Shown: positions 46,838 through 57,870 of the stretch, piece by piece
Layout: each line of letters begins with the position of its first letter
Position numbering within the stretch: the first letter of the stretch is position 1
Assembly (NCBI GenBank): GCA_025594325.1
Contig: JANHCV010000001.1
Span: 3,720,001 to 3,784,000 of the forward strand
Origin: Blastocladiella emersonii ATCC 22665
Lineage: Eukaryota > Blastocladiomycota > Blastocladiomycetes > Blastocladiales > Blastocladiaceae
Length of the DNA: 64,000 bases
Direction of reading: 5' to 3'
The notes under the pieces: generated by a model
Database searches by the model: none
What the model saw: only the letters and a program-made list of their open reading frames with translations
What the model was told of the DNA's origin: nothing
Made by a program: the position numbers and the translations under genes

Positions 46838-48178
46838 ATGGACGCCAACCGCCAGCCCAAGAGCTCCCTGAACTCGCGTGAGGAGGCCGAGGACGACGCG
46901 CAGTTTGCCGAGGGCGACGAGGTCGCCGAGATGATTGACGTGCCCGACATGGGCGGCGCTGACGAGCCCATGGACGACGACGATGACATGGACGCCGACG
47001 AGGACGAGGCCGAGCAGGCCGGCGGCGACGAGCTGGTGGAGATCAAGGATGACTCGGTCCAGGGGTTCTTTGCCCACCAGAGTATGTCCCGCGTCCTACG
47101 CTACCCGGATCCTATCGTGTGCTGATCAACCTTCGCTGTGCGTGTGTGTGTAGAGCCCGTCTACTGTGTCGCCATGCACCCGACGAGCTACGACATCATC
47201 CTGTCGGGCGGCGAGGACGAGAAGGCGTACCTGTGGTCGGCGCACACGGGCGAGACGCTGCACCAGTTTGACGGGCACACGGACAGCGTGGTGGCGTGCG
47301 GGTTCAACCACGACGGCACGCTGTGCGCGACGGCCGGCATGGACGCCGTGGTCCAGGTGTACGTGACGGCCACGGGCCAGTGCGTGTCGCGCGTCGAGGC
47401 CTCGGACGAGATCGTGTGCCTCGACTGGCACCCGAAGGGCAACGCCCTGCTCGCCGGCACCAACGACGGCCAGGTGTGGATGCTCAGCATGCCCAAGGGC
47501 AACATCATGGGTATCTTCGCCGGCGTCCACACGGGCCCCGTCACCATGGCCAAGTTCACGCCCGACGGCAAGCGCGTCGTGTCGGGCGCCGAGGACGGCA
47601 CGTTTGCCGTGTGGGACCCCAAGTCGTTCACGCCCGTGCTCAAGTGGACGCCCGAGGACGGCCGGTGGTTCCAGGAGGAGGCGGTCACGTCGCTCGCCGT
47701 GAACCCGGCGTCGACGCTGTGCCTCGTGGGCGGCAGCGAGGGCACCGCGCGCGTCGTCAGTCTGACGGACGGCACGCTGTTCGCGACCTTCAACACGCAC
47801 ACGTCGTCGATCGAGTCGATTGCCTTCTCGCCCAAGCTCCCGCTCGCGACGCTCGCGTCGACCGACAACAAGGTGACGGTGATCGACGTGACGCGGTGGA
47901 TCGTGCGGTCGACGCTGGTGCACGACGACGCGGCCATCAAGGCCGAGTTCACCGACGACGGCCTGCACATTGTGACGTGCTCGGCCGACAAGTCGGTCCG
48001 CGTGTGGGACGCGCGCACCGCGACGCTCGTCGTCAAGTGGGTCGGCCACCACGACCCCATCTTGTGCATGGCCATCTCGCCGCTCGCCGACCTCGTCGTG
48101 GCCGGCGGCGACGAGGGCGTCGTGCTCGTCTTCAGCCCGCCCCAGCAGCAGCAGCAGGAGCAGCCGATGGAGGTCTAA
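46838..48178 (+). CDS. WD40 protein AAMP / SQT1 (ribosomal protein L10 chaperone family)
   Basis: Two exons, 46838-47081 and 47154-48178, give 422 residues. The first 75 residues are highly acidic with Asp runs, as in AAMP. The rest forms a WD40 propeller of about seven to eight blades; clear blade motifs include GHTDSV, VWDPKSF, VRVWDAR and GHHDPI. In yeast Sqt1 chaperones the ribosomal protein uL16/Rpl10, and AAMP is the metazoan orthologue. The intron is 72 nt with a GTATG donor and a GT-rich tract before the TAG acceptor. The C-terminus has a short Gln run. Its 3' end lies 75 bp from the convergent DCC1 stop codon. Confidence 0.85.
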
Positions 48179-48253
48179 GGCGATCCCCTCCCTCTCTCTC
48201 CCCACGCGTGTACAAAATATAAACCTAGTAGTCTTTCTCATCCACCACGACAC

Positions 48254-49574
48254 TCACCGCCGCGTCCCGAGATCGCGCCGCGGACCAAACAGGACCGCGC
48301 CGCCCGACTTGATGAGCCGCGCGTGCTTGACGAGCAGCTGGTCGCACGCCTTGTCGGTGCCTTCGAGCGTCAGGTCGCGCACCAGCGGCAGAATGTCGGC
48401 GCGCGGCCACGGGTCGCGCAGGCCGAACAGCTGGCGCAGGCGTTCTGGGATCGAGCCGGGCAGCTCGGACGGCGGGAGGTAGTAGATGGTGGCCGGTGTC
48501 GCGGTGGCCGGGTTCGCGTCGATGATGAGGGCAAACGAGTTGAGCGCTTCGCGGCGGCAGGTGAAGGGCTCCAGGACTTGTTCTGCCCACGTCCGCTCGA
48601 ATTGCGCGAGTGGCATGGATCCGCCGAGCTATGCGGGGGCGAGGGTCAGCGACGCGGGTGCAGGGACAGGCGGTAAACCGTACCGCGAGCTTGCTCAGGA
48701 TGGTCAGCGCGTAGTGGGCGGGCACCTTGTCCTCGTCTAGCCGGCAGATGAGGTCTGTACGGAGCGAGACATCAGTGAGCGCACCATCTCAGCGATCCCA
48801 GCAGTTGCGCGTACCGTCTCCCTCGTGCTTGATCTCTGCGGCAAAGTAGGTCATGACGTGCCGGGTGATGGCATAGTCGACGCCGTCCTCGACCAGGGTC
48901 GCCGCGATCGCATTGTACGAGAGCGCGGCGAGGTCCAAGTCCGAGGCGATAGCGGTCGCAATCAGGAGCGTGAGCACGTCCTTGATGTAGTCGAGCTCGA
49001 GCACGCGAATGTACCCGCCGAGGGTGACGGCGTGCATGTCCGAGAGCTCCCTGAGCAGCTCGGCCTCGCTCGCCTGGACGCGGTCGAGAAGCAGTGCGAA
49101 GGTGACGCGCTTGAACTTGCCATCATCGTTGCTAGCGGCGGCCCCGTCGTCCCACTCGGTGCCGACGAGGATCGCGCGGAGCAGCTCGCGCAGGCGCGGC
49201 GGCGGGACCTGGTGCAGCTCCCAGTAGTCGCCCGTCGCGTACGCGGCGCGCCAGACGTCGTTCCCCGCGCCGTCCGTGAGGTGCTCCTTGGCGCACACGA
49301 GCAGCGTGTTGGACGTCTGCACCTCGCGCAGCAGGTACGTGGTGTCGGGCGTGTGCAGCGTCACGTTCACGCCGCCCGTCGCGGTCGCGGTGCTGTCGGC
49401 GGGCCCGCGGAAGACGAGCGGCGGGGCGTCGAGAGGGGCCGACTCGACCAGCGCCAGCAGCTCGTCGGGCAGCTCGACCAGCCGGAAGTCGCGGCTGTCC
49501 GAGCCCTGGTAGTCAATGGCGAACTTGAGGGTCCGCTCGACGTTGCCCGCCGAGTATTGTTCATTTGCGTTCAT
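48254..49574 (-). CDS. DCC1: Sister chromatid cohesion protein DCC1 (Ctf18-RFC subunit)
   Basis: Three exons (49574-48815, 48754-48684, 48628-48254) give 401 residues; human DSCC1 has 393. DCC1 with Ctf8 and Ctf18 forms an alternative clamp loader that acts on PCNA at replication forks and supports cohesion. N-terminal hallmarks are FRLVELPDELL and TYLLREVQTSNTLLV, followed by winged-helix-like regions. The small second exon supplies DEDKVPAHYALTILSKLA. The C-terminal exon carries the conserved end of the family: a W near its start, the IYYLPPSELP segment, LRQLFGLRDPWPRADILP, and a Lys/Arg-rich close. All joins are frame-consistent. Confidence 0.9.
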
Positions 49575-49731
49575 GATTGCGTGGCAGTGTGGGAGGGGAG
49601 GGAGGGAGGGAGGACAGCGTGGCCGCGGACTCTGACGTGGCGACGCGACGCTGCCCTGGGCCTTCAAAGGGCCGGCCCTCCCCTCCCTCCCCCTTCATCT
49701 CAACCATCGTATCAGCCTGCACAGACTCGCA

Positions 49732-50884
49732 ATGAAGCTCCATGCAACCCGCCTAGCGCGGCCGCTCCTCCTCGCCGCCGCGCTCCTCGTCGCGCTCGCT
49801 GCGACCACGCCGGTCCCCGCCGCCGCCATCGCCGAGCCGGATCCGTTCGCCATCCCGCCATCCCACATGCGCGCCGCGTCGCAGCAACATTCGGTTGCTG
49901 CCGCCGGCGCCGACGACGTGATCTGCAGCTTCGCCGACCCGTCCGACTGCTACCCGCGCGACTTTGTCGCCGGGCTCGAGTACGCGCCGATCCGCGAGGG
50001 CCAGGTGCTCCCGCCGGGGCTCGATATCCGCATGGACTTTCAGTCGGGCGAGAAGTGGGCCAAGCTGCCGTCGGGCGACGCTGCCGCTGCGCCACCGGCC
50101 GCGGAAGCCGAGGTCGCTGTCGTGCCCGTCGACGCAGACGACGCGCCATCATCAGCGCCGTCCGGCTCGCCCGCCCCCGCCGCCGCGCCGGCCGCGCCCG
50201 AGGCGACGGGCCCCGTCGTCATCCCGCGCAACAAGGCCAAGCCGTCGCGGCAGACGGGCGGCGTGTCGTCGGCGCACGCCAGCGTGGTGACGTTGCTGGT
50301 GCAGAAGCTGGTGGCGAGCGAGCGGCTGGATGCCGGCGAGTGGGACGTGCTCGAGGACGCGTCGCACCACGGCGACACGGGTCTGCGGATCCTCGAGCAG
50401 CTCGGCGTCGCGCTCGAGGCGACCGCGTCGCACCTCATGTTCCAGTCGGCCGCTGAGGCGGTCATGTTTTACCGCGTCATTGGGAACATTCACCAGGTAC
50501 GGCAGTTGTCTCGCTCGCGCCGCTGGGAGTGATGCTAACCCGTTCTCTCGCTGTACGGCGTAGAACAACGAGAAGGCGCTCAAGTACACGGCCGCGCACC
50601 ACCCGGGCCTGCTGTCGCACCTCGTCGACTGCGCCGACAAGCCCGCGCGGCCCTACGACCCGGCCGCCGCGTCCCCGGGCACCGCGCGCGTCGCCAAGTC
50701 GTGCCTGTACGCGCTCGGCGCGCTGGTCCGCGGCCACCCGGAGCTGCGCACCCAGTTCCTGCAAGACCACCACGGCGCCGCCGCGCTGGCCCGGTGGACG
50801 GGCGTCCCCGCCCTCGAGCAGAAGAGCATGAACCTCATCGAGGATCTCGCCGCCGAGTCCTCAGCTTCGCACGAGGCGCTGTAA
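49732..50884 (+). CDS. SIL1: SIL1-like nucleotide exchange factor for ER Hsp70 (BiP)
   Basis: Two exons, 49732-50496 and 50564-50884, give 361 residues. SIL1 binds BiP in the ER lumen through an armadillo-like fold and releases ADP. The N-terminus is a clear signal peptide (about residues 1-33: Lys/Arg, then an Ala/Leu-rich core). The family's VLPPGLDIRMDFQSGEKWAKL-like block follows near residues 87-107. An Ala/Pro linker leads to the helical armadillo region (about 180-361). The C-terminal four residues are HEAL, a weak resemblance to an ER-retrieval signal. It is divergent from DCC1 with 157 bp between the starts. Confidence 0.8.
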
Positions 50885-50965
50885 CTGTAGTAGCGTGTTT
50901 GCGGCATACATTTTGCTTTAGACTCAACAACAACTCTCAAAGTGACTGACTGGCGGAGCTGGTGG

Positions 50966-53900
50966 TCAGGCCACGCTCTGCATGCTCTTCTTGACCATGG
51001 CCGCGTTCGACCCCGCGATAGTGGACCCGTCGGACGCGTGGATGTTGGTGCTCCCCGCCCGCCCGCGGCCCTCGTCGCCCTCAAAAACGGCGCCCGAGAC
51101 GGCCACGGCATCTATACACACCGTTCGAGTCAGCTCTGCACACATCCTTCGTTCTCTCGCCTTTACGTACCCTCATGGTCGACGGCGGCCTCGTTCTGGC
51201 GGCAGATGCCAAGGAGCCACCCATACCACTGCGCAAACACCTTGTCCTGGCGCGTGCGCACCCAGTAGCTCTGCCCGTGCATCTCGAGCTCGAAGCAGTT
51301 GCGCAGCAGGTGCGACAGGTTGCGCACCCGGCAGTGCGTCAGGAACAGCAGCTCGGCCTCGACCGGCTACAGCGCGATGGCCACGGTCAGTCGAACACTC
51401 GCGATCGTGACTGCGACCTCAAACGTACCACGGGCGCCTTGGAAATCGCCAAATGCCCCGTGAGCGGGTACAGGTGCAGCCACTGCTGCTTGAACGCGGT
51501 GCGCATCGCGCGCGGCGACCGCACGTAGAAGAGCTCGCGCTGCGGCTCGCTCGGCACGTAGACCCCGCCAATGATGGCCGCCGGCGACTCCTCGTCCACC
51601 TCCATGAGCGCATCGGGCCGCCGCGACGTCGTCACGTCGCCCGTCGTCGGGAGGACCGTCAGCCCCGGCGCGTCGGGCGACGGCTCGTTGCTGCCCTGCC
51701 GCACGCGCGAGACGGCCGAGGCTACGAGCGAGCGCATCGTCGTGGCGACGGTCGCCGCTGCGGGGGACTCGGAGGAGTCGGAGGCCGTCGCGGCGGCCGT
51801 GAGCCGCGTGGTCGAGGTCGGCGATGCGATCGAGGTCGGCGACGACGGCACTGAGACGTAGTCCGCGGAGGCGGCCAGCGCGGGACGGCTCCCGCCGGCC
51901 TGGGCCGCGGCGAGGGCTGAGCTCATGTTGCCGCCGTGGCGCGTTGACGACATGGACGTGGTGCGGATCTTGCCGGTACTGCCTCCGACCATGGTCCCGC
52001 GGCTCATGGACACGGACCCGGCGCTGGACCCGATCTCGGTGAACGACTCGCCCTGGCGGGTCAGGCGGCGCGACATCATGACCTGTTTCGTCATGAGGCT
52101 CTGGGACTCGCGGCGTGAGGACTCGTGGTTCCTGGACGACCGCGAGTGGCGCGAGAAGCCCGTGCCGCGGTTGTTGAGCGCCTCCATGTTGTTGAGGTCG
52201 GGCCGGAAGATCGCAATGTACGCCTTGGAGTAGAAGAGCAGGAACGTGACGGCGAGGTTGATGGTGCACACGGCGGCGACCTTGATCGCGTACGCGAGCA
52301 CGGGGCCCGTCGTCGGCATCATGAGCAGCGGGATCGCCACGCCCGCGACCAGCGTCATCGTGTACACGGCGATCCCGATCGTCTTGCTCTCGCGGTACGC
52401 GCTCTGCGCGCCGCGCGTGCGGATCGCGAGGTACACGGACAGCAGCAGGAGCGCCGCGTTGTACGCGACCAGCAGGATCATGAACACGCCGCCGCTCCCG
52501 CCTGACCGCGCCGCACTGCCGCACGTCCAGTACCGGTAAGTTGGCGTGTCGATGATGACGGGGACCGCCGCGTCCATGACCGTCCACAGCACGAGCAGGA
52601 CCACCTCGCCGAGGAGCGCCGCCAGCGAGTACTTGACCATGTCGCGGTCCGCGAGCCCGATCAGCCGGCCCTTGCGCGACCCGCCGAAGATGAACATGAT
52701 CCGCAGGTTCTTGGTCATCAGGTTGCCGAGCACCATGGCGACCGACAGCCCAATCACCCACGACTGCGCCGAGCACGTTGCGCTCGTCGGGATCCCCGTC
52801 GACAGCGGCAGGATCAGGTAGCCGAGCAGCAGACCCGAGCTGATTAGCATGCCGAAAAAGTAGGACGAGGACCGGACGACGGGCGTTGCGCGGTAGTGCG
52901 TCAGCACGGCCATGATCAGGACCTAAAGCAGCTGCGCGTAAGAACATGGGCCTGGTACGACGCTCGCATCGACCGTACCGTCGTGAGCACGCAGATGGCA
53001 AAGATGACCTGGACCGCAATCCCGAGCGGCGAGTCGAACGTGACGACGAGCTTGGGCGCGTTGACGACCACGGACGTGGCCCACTGCAGCGCCGCCGACG
53101 AGCGGATGACCTGCGTCGTGTTAGCCATGTTGAACGAGGTCGCGGACGCGGACAGCGCCGAGTTGGCCGCAAAGTACTCGGCCACCTTGCGCGCGACCGG
53201 GTCGAGCGCCGCGAGCTCGAGGTACTGGCCCTTGGCGTCCTGGATCGAGACGCTGGCGCGCACCGACATTGCGTCCGTGTCGGCGACCAGGCGGCGGAGT
53301 ACCGGCGTCCCGAGGCCCAGCGAGGCGACGGCGGCCATGACCTGGTCGCCGATCGCGCGCATCAGGTCAGCGCTCACACCACCGCTGCTGCCCGTCGATG
53401 CCACCGCCGCCACCGCGGCCGTGTCGCCCTCCATGTGGATGTGGCCGGGCGCGAGGATCGGGATATCGAACTCGGTCGGGTCTTCGCCGAGCGACGCGGT
53501 AGCGGTGCGCGGGGCGGGGATCTCGCCACGCGCAGCCGCGACCAGGGCTCCCGTCGCGCCAAAGCTCGACGCGACCGTCGACTCAGTCCCGACGATCCGG
53601 AAATGCATCTCGATAGCGTCATTGAACCCCTCGCGGAGCGCGCAGTCGACGCCCTCGAATCCGGCGGCGCACGTACACTGGTCGTTGGCGACGCACGTGC
53701 CCTGGCCCTCGATGCAACCCTTGCTGCACACGGGGAGCTGGCACACGCTGAGGTTGGTTGGGCCGGCGGCGAGCGCAGCCGCGGTGTCGCCCGTCGCGAC
53801 GGCGCCAGCTCCAGTCGCGGCAACAGTGGACCCCGCGACGTACGGCTGCTCGATGCGTGGCGCCGTGCACCGCGACACGACGACGGTCGTCGTCACGTTG

Positions 53901-56670
53901 AAGACGGAGCTCGGGTACAGGTCGGTCAGCGACATGATGCCGAGCGTGTAGGTCCCGGGCGCGCCGACGAAGCGCAGGCCCTGGAACGGGACCGAGGCCC
54001 CGAGGATGGCCTTGGACGCCTCGCCGGTCACGACGGCGGGGACCACCGCAGAGTCACTCGCTGCGCCGCCCGCAACTCCCAAAACCTGCGCCTGCAGGAG
54101 GAACGTCTCGTCGGCGGTCGTCCGCGCGACCTGGTCGTACTGGTCGAGCGCCGCGACCTGGACGCTCGGCAGGGCGTCGCCCGAGTACAGACTGACGGAC
54201 TGGGGCATCTCGGCCGCCGAACCCTCGTCCTGCGTGACGAGCGCGCGGAGCCGGCGCGGCTGCGACGCGTAGTTGTCGCCCTGGCCCAGCGCCGCGCGGT
54301 TGTCGGCGAACGTGTTGGTGGCCATGTCGATGCGCTGCGTCGCCGAATACACGTACACGGCGCCGCCGCGCTGCGCGACGTTGCCCGTGAACCGGTTTCC
54401 GGCGATGGTCGCGGACAGGCTCGTCGCCGGCGACAGGTAGATGGCACCGCCGTCAGTCCCTGCCGTGTTGTTGCTGAACGTCGACTTGGCCACGTTGATC
54501 GCGCTCCCCGAGTTGGCGAGCGGCGAGTACAGGATCGACCCGCCGCGCGTCGCGCCCGAGTTGCCCGTGAACTCGGTGTCGGTGATGCTCGCGTTACCCT
54601 TGAGCCAGAGCACGGACGCCGTCGCGGGCGCCTTGCTGCCCTCGACGACCGAGCCGGCCATGGTCAGCGCGGTGCCGTCCATGGCGTGGACCGCGACGCC
54701 CTCGTTGCCGGTGAGCCGCGACCGCGTGATGGTGTTAGTCGCGGCCGTGTTGGCAAACGCGATCAGGTTGGCCACCTTGTTCTTGACAAACTGCGAGCCG
54801 TCGATGACGAAGGCCGCGTTGGCCACGGTGCCCATGGTGTAGACGAGGCGGTCGGTCGAGGCCATGGTCGGCATCGCGTTGTTGGCGAACACCGAGTCGG
54901 TGATCCGCAGCGACTGGCCGTACGTCTGGACGAGGCCGCCGGCGGCCGGCACGTTTCCTGAAAACGAGGAAAGAGTGAGATGGATCGGCGCGAGAGAGGT
55001 GCGAGGCTCGTACCGTCAAAGGTGACGCGCGTGAGGTTCAGGAACGAATTGCGGTCGGCGACGACCATGTAGCTGCCTGCGCGGTTGTTGAAGAAGGTGA
55101 CGTTGCTGAGCTCGCTCTGCAGGCCCTGGCCGATGTAGAAGGCACTCGAGGTACCGAACGCGTTGTCTACATCGTGACGCGCACTGTCAGTGGGAGCGCT
55201 CGCGATGCTGGTTGGGCGGGAGGGTGGTGTACCGCGGACGATAGTGTTGCTCAGCCGCAGCGACGACGATACGTAGGAACCGACGATCCATCCGAGCGCA
55301 TTGTCTACGCCGAGTTGTTCGTCAGCATCGACGCTCGATCGCGCTGCAAACAGGGCAACGTACTCGAGAAGACCGAATAGTCGAACGAGAGCTTGGCCGT
55401 CTCGCTGAGCTGGAACAGGCGTGGTGTGCCGCGGTGGTTCCGGATCGCGCACCGGGTGAAGTTGGCCGTGGACGATCCCGCGACACGGAACGACATGATC
55501 GAGGTGCCGTTGTTGTTGGAGAAGACCGAGTCGGTGAAGGTGCCCTGCGCGTTAAGCAGGGTCATGATCCCCGTCTGGCCGCCGTAGTTACCTGTGACCG
55601 CGAGTTAGCCTGAGCGTGCTGAAGCGAGCGCAGGGACGTACCGTTCACGTTGCAGCGGACCATGTTCACCGACGCGCCCGACACGAGGAAGAGGTTGGCG
55701 AGCCCCGAGACGACGGGCGACGTGTTGCCGACAAAGTTGGTGTCCATGAACGTCGCGGTCGCCTGGTCCTGCACGACAAACGGCATATTGCGGTTGCCTG
55801 CGCGAGCATTAAGGTCAGATACATCCGGTGCTCGTCAAAGACGGTGCGCAACGTACTCGAGACGATACAGTTGGTCATGAGCGTGGTCGAGGTGCCCGCG
55901 AGCGTAAAGTGGAACGAGCGCCACGGCCGGAGACTCGATATGAGCGAGTCGGACACGCGCAGCGTCGCCGACTCAGTGATACCGAGCTCCAGACTCATGG
56001 CGAGCGGCTGGTCCGACACGATGGCGGTTTGGGCGAGCCGGACGGTCGAGGTCCCTCGGGCGGACACCGTAAACGTGGCGCCGGTCACACCGCCGTCGCG
56101 CACAACGGCCTCACTGAGCGTCAGCCCAGACCCGCCGTTCAGGTCAAACACGGCCCACGAGGACGCGGACGTCGGCGCGGCAAAGCCCTGCAGCGTCATG
56201 CCCTGGAACTGCAGCGTGACGGGACCGAGCAGCTGCACGAGCGGCGCCGACACGACATCGGCGAGCGCCGTGGACGAGGGCGAGATGGTGACGGCCGAGA
56301 ACGCGGTCGCGGTGCTTGGCGGTGCGCCTGCGGGAGCCGCCGTGTAGCCGCTGCGAGGGACATGCGTGATAGTGAACGGCTGCGTCGCAGCGGTCGCGTT
56401 CAGCCGCGCCGGGCGCGTGACGTCCAGGAGGTGGACGCCGTCGAGCAGCTGCAGCGTCGCATTCTGGCCGAGCGGGACGAGCGAGGCCCACGCATCGGAG
56501 AGGGTGGCGAAGTTGGCGGTTCGGTCGTTGCCGACAGTATACGTCGTCGCAGCGAGTGCCTGGGCGACCAGCGTGAGCGTGAGGACAAACAGAAGCGCCG
56601 CGAAGGACGCCGTTCCCGGGCTGCTTGGTCGGCGGCCGAGGTTGCGGCTACCCGCCATGTTCAGATGCAT
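50966..56670 (-). CDS. Receptor: signal peptide, beta-helix, EGF-like module, class C-type 7TM, possible PH-like tail
   Basis: Nine exons (56670-55857, 55797-55642, 55591-55364, 55304-55233, 55166-55014, 54957-52979, 52922-51429, 51366-51171, 51111-50966) give 1745 residues; every junction keeps frame. Residues 1-41 are a signal peptide. About 50-680 is a right-handed beta-helix region full of Asn-rich rungs (SVFANN, TFSNNTAG, RFTGN). An EGF-like module with a CTCAAGFEGVDC core lies near 880-915. Seven hydrophobic helices follow (about 1117-1370); the loop sequence MTKNLRIMFIF resembles GABA-B/metabotropic-type (class C) receptors. A Ser/Thr/Arg-rich cytoplasmic region leads to about 1590-1690, where LFYV...W.HLYPLTG and a terminal QWYGWLLG helix suggest a PH-like fold. 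The start could instead be the Met four codons later. The ligand is unknown. Confidence 0.8.
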
Positions 56671-56762
56671 GATTCGTCGGCCCTGCCAAGGGGAGGGACT
56701 TTTGCACCGAGTCGCGATCCGTGGCAGCCAGCCGCGGCAAGCAAAAGTGGCGCGACGCGACC

Positions 56763-56816
56763 ACGCGTCGCAGATGCAAGCCGCACGTGAGCCGTGCAGG
56801 AGGCGATCCGACGCGT
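56763..56816. promoter_or_regulatory. Divergent promoter with two ACGCGT boxes
   Basis: ACGCGT occurs at 56763-56768 and 56811-56816, between the start codons of the receptor (56670, minus) and RSPH9 (56898, plus). The motif is the one seen in other divergent promoters of this window. Function is inferred only. Confidence 0.35.
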
Positions 56817-56897
56817 TTCACGACGCGCGCGGGACGGAGACATCTCTTCTCGCGCTCATCTTGCACGCAAACACGTCAATCAAACGAGATCAACAAC

Positions 56898-57823
56898 ATG
56901 CTGCACACGGCGAGCACGCGCCTCGGAATCGAGCCGTTCACGGCCAAGGGCATCTCCCTCAGCAACGAGGACCGCGCCACCTTGAGCATGTCGCTGCTCT
57001 CGCTGCAGGGGTCGCAGAGCTTCGACTGGGTCCGGTTCTGGGGCAAGCTCGTCACCCTCGAGAACAGCCGCGACTACTACGTCGCCACGGCCGGCCACGA
57101 TGCGGATCCGTTCGCGCAGACCATTTTCATCTGGTACCCGCTGCCATCGCCTTGGGAGACGACTGCAAGTGCTAATGTGTGGCCGCGGATGTAGCCAGGA
57201 CGCCATGAGCTGGCTTCAGGCGCCCACCGTCACGGACGAGGAGGTCGGCATCGCCGTCGAGCTCCGGTCCAACTTCATGGGCGACCCGGCGTTCGAGCAC
57301 CCCGTTCCTCCCGCGCGCGACGGCACCGTACGGTTCTCTCGCACTCCAACGCTGAGCGAGCACTCACAGCTTCACCTCCGTGTAGCCGCGCCCGACCCTG
57401 TCCGAGGCCAAGCGCGTGGCGGCGATCGTGCAGGCCGTGCAGCGCGAGGTGACGGTCGTCCCGCGCGGCGCCTACTACCAGGACGCGCTGGGCAAGCTCC
57501 GCCCGAATCAGACGTTTGTCGGCGTGCGGGCGCACGAGCTGACGCACCTGACGTCGTACGTGCACTTCCGGCCGCCAAGCGCGCCGCCGACCGACAAGCA
57601 GCTGGCGCGCGCCGACTACGAGGAGTCGCTCGACGTGCTCGACACGATCGAGGGCGACGCGCCTAAGGGGTGCTGGACCGTCGAGGCGCGGCCCATGATG
57701 GTGCTCCTCAGCAGCCTCGTGTGGCCCGGCTACCACCACTACGCGAGCGCCGTCGGCGGCGGGTTCGGGTCTATCTACGTCGGGTCTGGCCGCAAGAACC
57801 ACGATCTCGGGTTCATGATCTGA
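56898..57823 (+). CDS. RSPH9: Radial spoke head protein 9
   Basis: Three exons (56898-57133, 57195-57327, 57386-57823) give 268 residues; human RSPH9 has 276. RSPH9 is part of the radial spoke head, which transmits signals from the central pair to dynein arms in motile flagella. Matches include the WVRFWGKLVTLENSRDYYVA segment, a short NFMGDP motif, VTVVPRGAYY, LTSYVHFRPP, the SSLVWPGYHHYA block and a closing YVGSGRKNHDLGFM. The exon 1 donor at 57134 gives TIFICQDAMSWL, which fits the family; the alternative read-through does not. Its presence argues that the organism makes motile flagella. Confidence 0.95.
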
Positions 57824-57870
57824 TGTGAATGCGGATGTGTTTGCACAACAAGACTCTCTTCGTTTTCTAT

